Source: Gordius sp. MW1 | Lineage: Eukaryota > Nematomorpha > Gordioida > Gordea > Gordiidae | Length of the DNA: 64,000 bases | Reading direction: 5' to 3' | NCBI GenBank assembly: GCA_964036665.1 | Contig: OZ038533.1 | Span: forward strand, 19,650,575-19,714,574 | Shown: piece after piece, positions 57,508 to 64,000 of the stretch | Layout: the number at the start of each line of letters is the position of its first letter | Position numbering within the stretch: position 1 is the stretch's first letter | Notes under the pieces: model-generated | Seen by the model: the letters and a program-made list of their open reading frames with translations, nothing else | Database searches by the model: none | What the model was told of the DNA's origin: nothing | Position numbers and translations under genes: made by a program

Positions 57508-60492
57508 ATGGTTTCAACTAAATCCTTTTGTTGTACATGCAAAAAACTTATTAGCCTCAAAAAAAATAACTGTTTTATAATACATGGCCACCCTTCTGTT
57601 GTATCTCCTCTGGGAAATTCCCACCTGCTAGCCCTCTTATTCCACCTCTTGCCTCCATAATAGAGGATGCTCCTTATAATGCCCCTTGCTCGTCCAACTC
57701 AGATACTCAATCCTTAGACAGCCCCATTATTACCACTTCTTTGGACTATTCTTGGAGTGATTCTTTTTTAGCCTTAACCTTCCCCAATACTATTTCAAGA
57801 AGCCCTAGGGGAGCTCGCCCGGCTTCTCAACAGTTTTTAATCAACCTTATAACTTCCATAAAAAACTCTCCCTCAAATCTTACTAACTGGGATAAACTTT
57901 TCAGGCTTACCTTTCACACCTTATATGTAAGAGGATCCAACGGTGAAAATCTGTCCAAACATATTAAAGACTCCTTTTTAAATTTCAATATTGATAAAAT
58001 TTTTAAAAATACCCCCCAGCACAAACAATCCCCAAACTCCTCCACTGCCAAGCAAACTCATAAACTAATTTCTAAAAAAATTTATAACTTTAACCCCAAA
58101 AGTGCTCTAAGAATATTTTATGACAATGACTCAATTGCTCCTTACTCCCTTGATTCATACCAACAACTCAAATCTAAACATCCCCCATCCTCATCGGCAA
58201 ATCGACTCCCTACCTCAGCCTCTTCCATAAAACTAGACTCATCCGACATTCGGGAAGCCATCAATTCCTTTCCCATCGACTCTGCAGCAGGCCTTGATGG
58301 TTTCCGCCCTGTTTATTTACAAGACCTGATTAACCTCCAAAATGTGAGCGCTGCAATTTTACTCAACTCTATAACGTCCCTATGCAATTTAATTGTCAAC
58401 GGTAATATTCCTACCGAAATAATCCCTATATTGTTCGGCGCTAAACTCATCGCTATCAAAAAACCTGATAATTCGGTGAGACCCATTGCTATTGGCAGTG
58501 TTTTTCGACGTATAATATCAAAACTCATTTGTAAGACAATCAAATCCAGTTTAAGCGACAAGTTAATTCCTCATCAATTAGGATTTGGGGTTAAAGGCGG
58601 CTGTGAGGCTGCCAGTCACGCTGCGCGGATAAGTCTAAAACAAATTCCCTCCAATCACTGCATGGTTAAACTGGACTTTGCCAATGCTTTTAATAATATT
58701 CGCCGAGAAACGATAATAAATACCTTCATTGATGAGTTTCCAAAGTTTTCAAATTACATCAGTTTAAGTTACGGTTGTATATCAAAACTAAAGTTTGGGG
58801 ACTTTTTAATTGATTCGGCAGAGGGTATTCAACAGGGAGATTCCCTAGGTCCACCTCTGTTTTGTCTTGGGATCAAAAATTTAACTGAATCCCTCTCAAA
58901 CCAATGCTCATTATCATCAAACGTCTGGTACCTGGACGATGCTACCTTATGCGGCCCTCCTGAAGAAATTTCCAAGGCCATTCTTTTAATCCAACATTAT
59001 GAAACCTCCCTAAACTTGAGATTGAATATCTCTAAATGCGTAATATATCAGTGCCCCCAACAAATTTCCCATTTTTAAGCCCTTTTTAAAAGTTGAATTG
59101 ATGAGTTTTACTCATCTAGGCTCTCCAATAGGTGGGCAAATCGCCTTAAAAGAATTTTTACATAGCCACTTATCAACTCTTACATCGAAGATGGATATTC
59201 TTAATACCCTCACCAAACACCACGCATTTTATATCATTAAAAACTATTTTAACATCTCAAAAATTCAACACTGCTTCCGGTCCTCTTCAGCCTTTTTATT
59301 GCCCGAGATTTTAAAAAGCTACGATAGCTTCATGAAGAATACTTTAGAAGCAATTCTTAATATCAAATTCAGCACTTCCTCGTGGCTTCAAGCCTCTTTA
59401 CCTACTAAAGCTGGCGGCTTGGGCATACGCCCAGCTACCTCAATTTCGTTAGCTGCGTTTATCTCTTCTTATAAATTGCCCAAGGATTGATCGACCGTTT
59501 AATCACAACAAATGAGGATCCGTCGTTTGTAGAAGCCCTAGAAGTCTGGTCAGCCAACCAGGGACCCCCTTCCCCATAACCTCTAGACAAAAGGATTGGG
59601 ATGCTGGCCTCGTATCGCGCTCCGTTGATTACCTCTTATCGAGTTGCGACGCCTGCCAGCACTTCAACCTTAAATCTTTAGTTTTTGACGGATCGGGTCA
59701 CGAGTGGCTTGAAGCTTATCTTAGCTCACTTTCTGGATTGAAGTTGGAGGACCCAGAGCTAGCATACGCCATCGCCCTCAGACTAGGAATTCCCTATTCA
59801 AAGGAATATTCCTGCCGCAACTGCTCCCAGAGCATAGACATTTATGCAAGGCATCCCCTACACTGCCTTTACAATAAATTTAAATACATAAGGCACGAAA
59901 AGGTGAATAGCCTTATCCAAGCCGCTTTTAAAAAAGCCAACATTCCCTCCGTTTTAGAGCCGTCAGACCCTTCGTTCGAGGGAAGGATGCGACCAGACGG
60001 CTCTACCCTTATCCCTTGGCAAAATGGTCTACCCCTTAAATGGGATTTCACCTGCATAGACATTTTCGCCCCCTCTAATCAAAACTACAACGAACTACAA
60101 CGCTCTGACTCTCGCCGAACACCGCAAAACGGTTAAATACCAGGCCCTCCTACCATCTAATATCTTTACCCCTATCGTTGCCTCGTGTTCTGATACTTTT
60201 GGTCCGGCCGCCATTAAGCTTTTTAAAGAAATCAGCCGTCGCTGCCCGCCCTCTAAATATTCCACTAATTTTTTACTTAAACAAAAAATTGGTATTTTTA
60301 TAGCTAAGTACAATTTTAAATCCCTGGCCGACAGTTGGCCACTTTTACAAGATGACACATGCGACATTTTTGAATCATAATATTTTTATTTTGTTTTACA
60401 TCCGCTATATTTTTCGAATTTTGACACTTCGTTTTTATAATGTTCTTACGTTCAAATAAACAATATATACATTTAATAAAAAAAAAAAAAAA
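57508..60492 (+). mobile_element. LINE with restriction-like endonuclease (R2/CRE-type architecture)
   Basis: Starts near 57508 with a finger-like FCCTCKKLISLKKNNCFIIH. After a frame change, 57741-59078 encodes the RT: DSAAGLDGFRPVYLQDL, VRPIAIGSVFRRIISKL, GFGVKGGCEAASHAA, VKLDFANAFNNIRRE, EGIQQGDSLGPPLF and the catalytic WYLDDATLCG. The next frames (59098-59490, then about 59570-60136) carry a thumb region, a knuckle C-x2-C (CRNC) with HPLHC, and the endonuclease RPDGSTLIPWQNG, WDFTCIDIFAPSN. The tail is poly(A) at 60476-60491. About three frame changes. The YLDD box and C-terminal RPDG...WDxTCxD nuclease set it apart from the RTE copies. Confidence 0.9.
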
Positions 60493-60563
60493 TTACGACA
60501 GTTCATAATACTGACAGGATAACAAATTAGACATTAAATCTAAAATCAAAATTAGCAAAAAAT

Positions 60564-61270
60564 ATATGAACATATTGAATGTATTTATGTACTATCAATC
60601 CATTATAATTTATAAAGTTAGTTTCCAATAATGGTAGTTTAGGATTGATAAAATGCGAGGGTGGAAAAGGGTTTAGATATTTCGGTCGTCCAGCGACCAT
60701 TATCAATAAAAAAAAAAGAGAAAAAAAAGAGAGAGAAAAAAAAGGTAACTTACAAGTGATGTGAATTACCAATGAACGAGAAGGTGTCGACAAGTTTTAA
60801 TTTATAAACAAAAATAATGAAAACTAGTTGAAATAGGAGGGTGAATAATAGCGAACACCGGTTGGAACAAGAGAGTTAACACTTATTGAAATAGTGGGAT
60901 AATCTTATGGTTGCTATTGCTTCATTTTTATAATCCCCTTTTGTATTTTACCTTATCCTTTATCTTAAAGTTGTTTACCCCATCTTTATCTTAAATTTGT
61001 TTATCCCACTATTTCAATAAGTGTTAACTCTCTTGTTCCAACCGGTGTTCGCTATTATTCACCCTCCTATTTCAACTAGTTTTCATTATTTTTGTTTATA
61101 AATTAAAACTTGTCGACACCTTCTCGTTCATTGGTAATTCACATCACTTGTAAGTTACCTTTTTTTTTCTCTCTCTCTTTACCGAAATATCTAAACCCTT
61201 TTCCACCCTCGCATTTTATCAATCCAAAACTACCATTATTGGAAACTAACTTTATAAAATATGAACATAT
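60564..61270. mobile_element. Large inverted-repeat element with polypyrimidine arms
   Basis: Arms at about 60604-60902 and 61010-61258 are inverted copies (shared CTTGTCGACACCTTCTCGTT, AACCGGTGTTCGCTATTATT, TTCCACCCTCGCATTTTATC). The left arm has about 33 extra bases (GGTCGTCCAGCGACCATTAT...). The loop is about 107 bp. ATATGAACATAT occurs at both outer edges (60564-60575, 61259-61270), a possible target duplication. The apparent ORFs starting MSTPSRSLVIHITCK on both strands are this one repeat read twice. Confidence 0.9.
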
Positions 61271-61304
61271 GTTTAAACAAATATATGGACCCCGAAATTT
61301 AATG

Positions 61305-61557
61305 GGACCGGGTCAAAATAGCAGAAAAAAACAGCAGAATTGGTCAGAACTGGTCAGATCAAGATTGGTCAGGAGGGTTAAGGTTTGGGTTAGTGTTTTA
61401 GGTCAGCGTTTTAGGTTAGGGTCAGGGTTAGGATTAGATGCACATCAAATTCCCTCCCCATTTGAGATTTAATTCTAATATATTGATTATCTACAATCTT
61501 GTTCTGACCAGTTCTGACGAATTCTGCTGTTTTTTTCTGCTATTTTGACCCCGATTC
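61305..61557. mobile_element. MULE-like MITE C
   Basis: Inverted repeats of about 50 bp (CGGGTCAAAATAGCAGAAAA onward). Exact 9-bp duplication AATTTAATG (61296-61304, 61558-61566). Core as in MITE A, including GTTAGGATTAGATGCACATC and CCCTCCCCATTTGAGAT, then TAATTCTAATATATTGATTA. Confidence 0.93.
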
Positions 61558-61729
61558 AATTTAATGCTACACTTGGCGCCAATTAACATATTGTAAAAAA
61601 TATGCAATCATATAATCAAGCTTTTACTCAATTTTTGGTCGAGAGAACAAATCAAGATAATACAGAAAATATAAGTAAGCTTACTATCTAAATATTTATA
61701 AATTATCTTTAGAATATAAAAAGACAAAT

Positions 61730-62400
61730 AGAAAAAATTTAATTCTGACCCATAAGGACTTGGATTATACCAAAATTACAAATGGAAAACTTGGACAGGT
61801 GTATTACAAGTGCAGGTAATGTGCTATATGTCATTGCCCAGGAAAGGCTATACTGAAGAATAGTAATTTTATAGTCACAACTAAGCATTCTGGAAATTGT
61901 GTTTAAGGTAACATAATATAGCTTTACTTATAAAAGTTCAAATAAAAAACTAAGTGGAGTTATTACTGAGAATTGCTTACTAAAAGCCAATGAGAAGACC
62001 CCTACACAGGGTGATGATCAACCAACCCCTGCACTAGCTGAAAATTCACAAAGTAGATTTGTTTAGTTTTAATTAGTATAACCCCCAAATAATTTAGATA
62101 TAAAATTTTTGCTATCCCAAAAAGGAAAAACAAACTTTGATATATATGTCGCTGACAGAATTACTCAGATCACAACCTACTATAGATGCAAAAATTCAAA
62201 ATGCTCTTGCAGATTAATATATTGTAAAAATATAGCTAAATTAAGAAATAATCACAACCTGAAACAGATGAGTATCAATATTTAGTGACAAAGTATAAAT
62301 TAAAGGATTCCATAAATAATAATCCTATGGAATCCATATGTATGGTAATCCTAATGTATTTAAAATTAGAGAATCATTAATCCTATTAGGTATACAATGA
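61730..62400 (+). pseudogene. Two FLYWCH-type zinc-finger remnants
   Basis: First finger (about 61740-61905): HKDLDYTKITNGKLGQVYYK, CR, stop, CAICHCPGKAILKNSNFIVT, TKHSGNCV. Second (about 62108-62330): LLSQKGKTNFDIYV, TTYYRCKNSKCSCRLIYCKN, NNHN, then after a one-base slip PETDEYQYLVTKYKLKDSIN. These follow the FLYWCH layout (F...Y..W/Y.C...C...H.H). Disrupted by one stop and one frame slip. FLYWCH fingers are common in MULE transposases. The stretch lies between two MULE-like MITEs, so it may be the remains of an autonomous partner, though a host FLYWCH gene is possible. Confidence 0.65.
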
Positions 62401-62470
62401 TGTACTTTACCAAAGACGCGAAGAAGTGGAAGATATATGGCAATAATCACATGCTCTACCATCTTTTAAG

Positions 62471-62725
62471 GGGGCCGGGTCAAAATAGCAGAAAAAAACA
62501 GCAGAATTGGTCAGAACTGGTCAGATCAAGATTGGTCAGGAGGGTTAAGGTTCGGGTTAGTGTTTTAGGTCAGCGTTTTAGGTTAGGGTCAGGGTTAGGA
62601 TTAGATGCACATCAAATTCCCTCCCCATTTGAGATTTAATTCTAATATATTGATTATCTAAAATCATGTTCTGACCAGTTCTGACCAATTCTGCTGTTTT
62701 TTTTCTGTTATTTTGACCCGGATTC
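62471..62725. mobile_element. MULE-like MITE D
   Basis: Sister of MITE C, nearly identical, with exact 9-bp duplication TCTTTTAAG (62462-62470, 62726-62734). Ends CCGGGTCAAAATAGCAGAAA / rc same. Confidence 0.93.
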
Positions 62726-62789
62726 TCTTTTAAGTCAATGAAATGAACAATGAAGAAAACATTGCATTCACACATTTTAAATGTACAGC

Positions 62790-63060
62790 ATTCATCTATA
62801 TATATAAAAATCACGTGAAACGGTGTTAGGCATTAAACTCCTCCGAAACGGCTGGACCGATTTATATGGAAATTTCCGCGAATGATTGGTAGGTCTGAGA
62901 ATAGGTTTTTAACTATATTCCAAATTTCTAAGTCATAAGACGGTCAAGTTATTTAGCTTTATACGTTTTGACGTTTACTAAAATGTCACTCAAACGCCAC
63001 CTCATGACGTATACTGCGTATCTATCGTGTTGTGAATGTATTCTTCCGCACGCAGTATTT
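62790..63060 (-). mobile_element. Helentron/HINE-like terminal region
   Basis: Begins CATCTATATATATAAAAATC, then ACGGCTGGACCGATTTATAT. Further in, on the minus strand, GATAGATACGCAGTATACGT, CATGAGGTGGCGTTTGAGTG and CGTCAAAACGTATAAA match 18146-18210 in opposite orientation. TCTATATATATAAA and CTGGACCGATTT are known Helentron-end motifs. Confidence 0.65.
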
Positions 63061-63698
63061 GCAAAATATTTGTTATACATAGCAAAAAAGATATTTGTTA
63101 TTTGATTAAGATGGATTGTACTTCGCTGACCTCATCTTTATAAGAACTTTTAATATATTCAATTTAGAAGGCTTATCGAAGTAAATTCCAAAATAATTTT
63201 TTTAGGTTCACAAAAATTTGCAAATGTCTTTATTGGTTTATGGTTTTTTATTTCCAAAAATGTTTCATACGGACCAATGTACAACCTAACAAGTCAAATA
63301 CATTTATCAAGAGAGGGAATATAAATTATATCCTGAAGACGATTTCTATCAGCATGCTCTTAATGCATGAAGAATATAAGAAATATTTGGATTTCCATAC
63401 ATTTGCTACTTAAATGGAGGAGGGTACTCCTTAATCATCTTAAATTAAACTAACTAATTTTGAAATTTATATCTATAAAAGTTATATGAAATGCTGTTAC
63501 AATTTATTTTTGTATAGATCATAAGTTTATTATTTCTTTAACTACGTATTTTTCTAAAAGCTTAAGTGAATTTACAATATATAGAATGTCAAACAACATG
63601 TGTTTTTTTTAATTATTTTCTTTAACTGCTTTATTGTGTCATTTATATTTATTGTTTGTTAATTCATTAGATAGTTAATATAAATTCTTTACTCAATA
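63061..63698. other. AT-rich stretch
   Basis: No supported gene or element. Confidence 0.4.
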
Positions 63699-64000
63699 TT
63701 GTTAAAGATGAAATTACTCCCACTTAATCTTGCTACTGGCATTTAAGATAACTATCATATAAGGTTATTATTAAGTTTTAAAAGTAAGGTATATTATTAT
63801 AATCGGTTTGCATTAAGAAATATTAGAAGAAATTTTATTGGTAAGGGAATGGTTTTTAGAATATATTTCTCTAAATCCCACATCATATCTTATATTGTTA
63901 AAGATGAAATTACTCCCACTTAATCTTGCTACTGGCATTTAAGATGACTATCATATAAGTTTATTATTAAGTTTTAAAAGTAAGGTATATTATTATAATC
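63699..64000. repeat. Direct repeat, period 195 bp, running off the window
   Basis: 63699-63803 and 63894-64000 are nearly identical (TTGTTAAAGATGAAATTACT, CCCACTTAATCTTGCTACTG, GCATTTAAGAT(A/G)ACTATC, AAGGTATATTATTATAATC). The second copy reaches the window edge, so a longer satellite array is possible. Confidence 0.92.

Noticed and set aside
60527-61472. ORFs beginning MSTPSRSLVIHITCK on both strands
   Set aside because: Same inverted repeat read twice; the plus frame continues into a MITE core.
1-64000. CRISPR array or prokaryotic operons
   Set aside because: The repeats lack spacer structure of the right size, and the coding exons are interrupted by spliceosomal introns.

Overview
The window is strongly AT-rich animal DNA. 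Genes have GT-AG introns that are often only 35-80 bp. Recognisable host genes are the condensin subunit SMC2, the Rag GTPase RagA, a Reeler-domain secreted protein, an alpha-2-macroglobulin/TEP-type protein, a small secreted reprolysin-like metalloprotease, two BTB-BACK genes, and remnants of NVL and VPS13. MG domains, the Reeler domain and a HExxHxxGxxHD metzincin together point to a metazoan. I cannot name the species. Exon boundaries below were read by eye from splice signals, reading-frame continuity and remembered family conservation; no alignment was run.

Layout. 1-1.2 kb: 5' exons of SMC2 (minus), with a LINE ending about 35 bp upstream of its ATG. 4.3-5.6 kb: an unrecognised two-exon gene and ambiguous open frames. 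5.9-8.5 kb: GC hairpins and a 130-bp minisatellite. 8.8-10.9 kb: a complete eight-exon metalloprotease gene (minus). 11-18.4 kb: MITEs, duplicated repeats, a decayed hAT transposon and a Helentron-like end. 19.4-20.8 kb: the Reeler gene (minus). 22.2-25 kb: an RTE-type LINE. 25.9-29 kb: a decayed NVL (plus). 29.9-31.2 kb: hAT and VPS13 scraps. 32.5-34.1 kb: a pogo/Tigger remnant. 36.1-39.8 kb: A2M/TEP exons (minus), with a second RTE copy immediately upstream (39.96-41.58 kb). 42.9-45.1 kb: a 2.2-kb foldback element holding a tandem array. 45.3-51.8 kb: BTB-BACK genes and an S/T/Q-rich gene (minus). 53-54.5 kb: satellite units and a LINE endonuclease fragment. 54.5-56.4 kb: a complete nine-exon RagA (minus). 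56.4-57 kb: two palindromic MITEs in its 5' flank. 57.5-60.5 kb: a LINE with a restriction-like endonuclease (plus). 60.5-64 kb: inverted repeats, MITEs, FLYWCH-finger remnants, a Helentron-like terminus and direct repeats.

The most unusual signal is a set of short palindromic elements at 25.2, 56.5, 56.8, 61.3 and 62.5 kb. They have different terminal inverted repeats, yet all are flanked by 9-10 bp direct repeats. Four carry one shared TTAGGG-like core and the fifth carries a short related stretch. They look like MULE-type MITEs that exchange modules. The 61.3 and 62.5 kb copies bracket coding remnants of FLYWCH zinc fingers, a domain known from MULE transposases.
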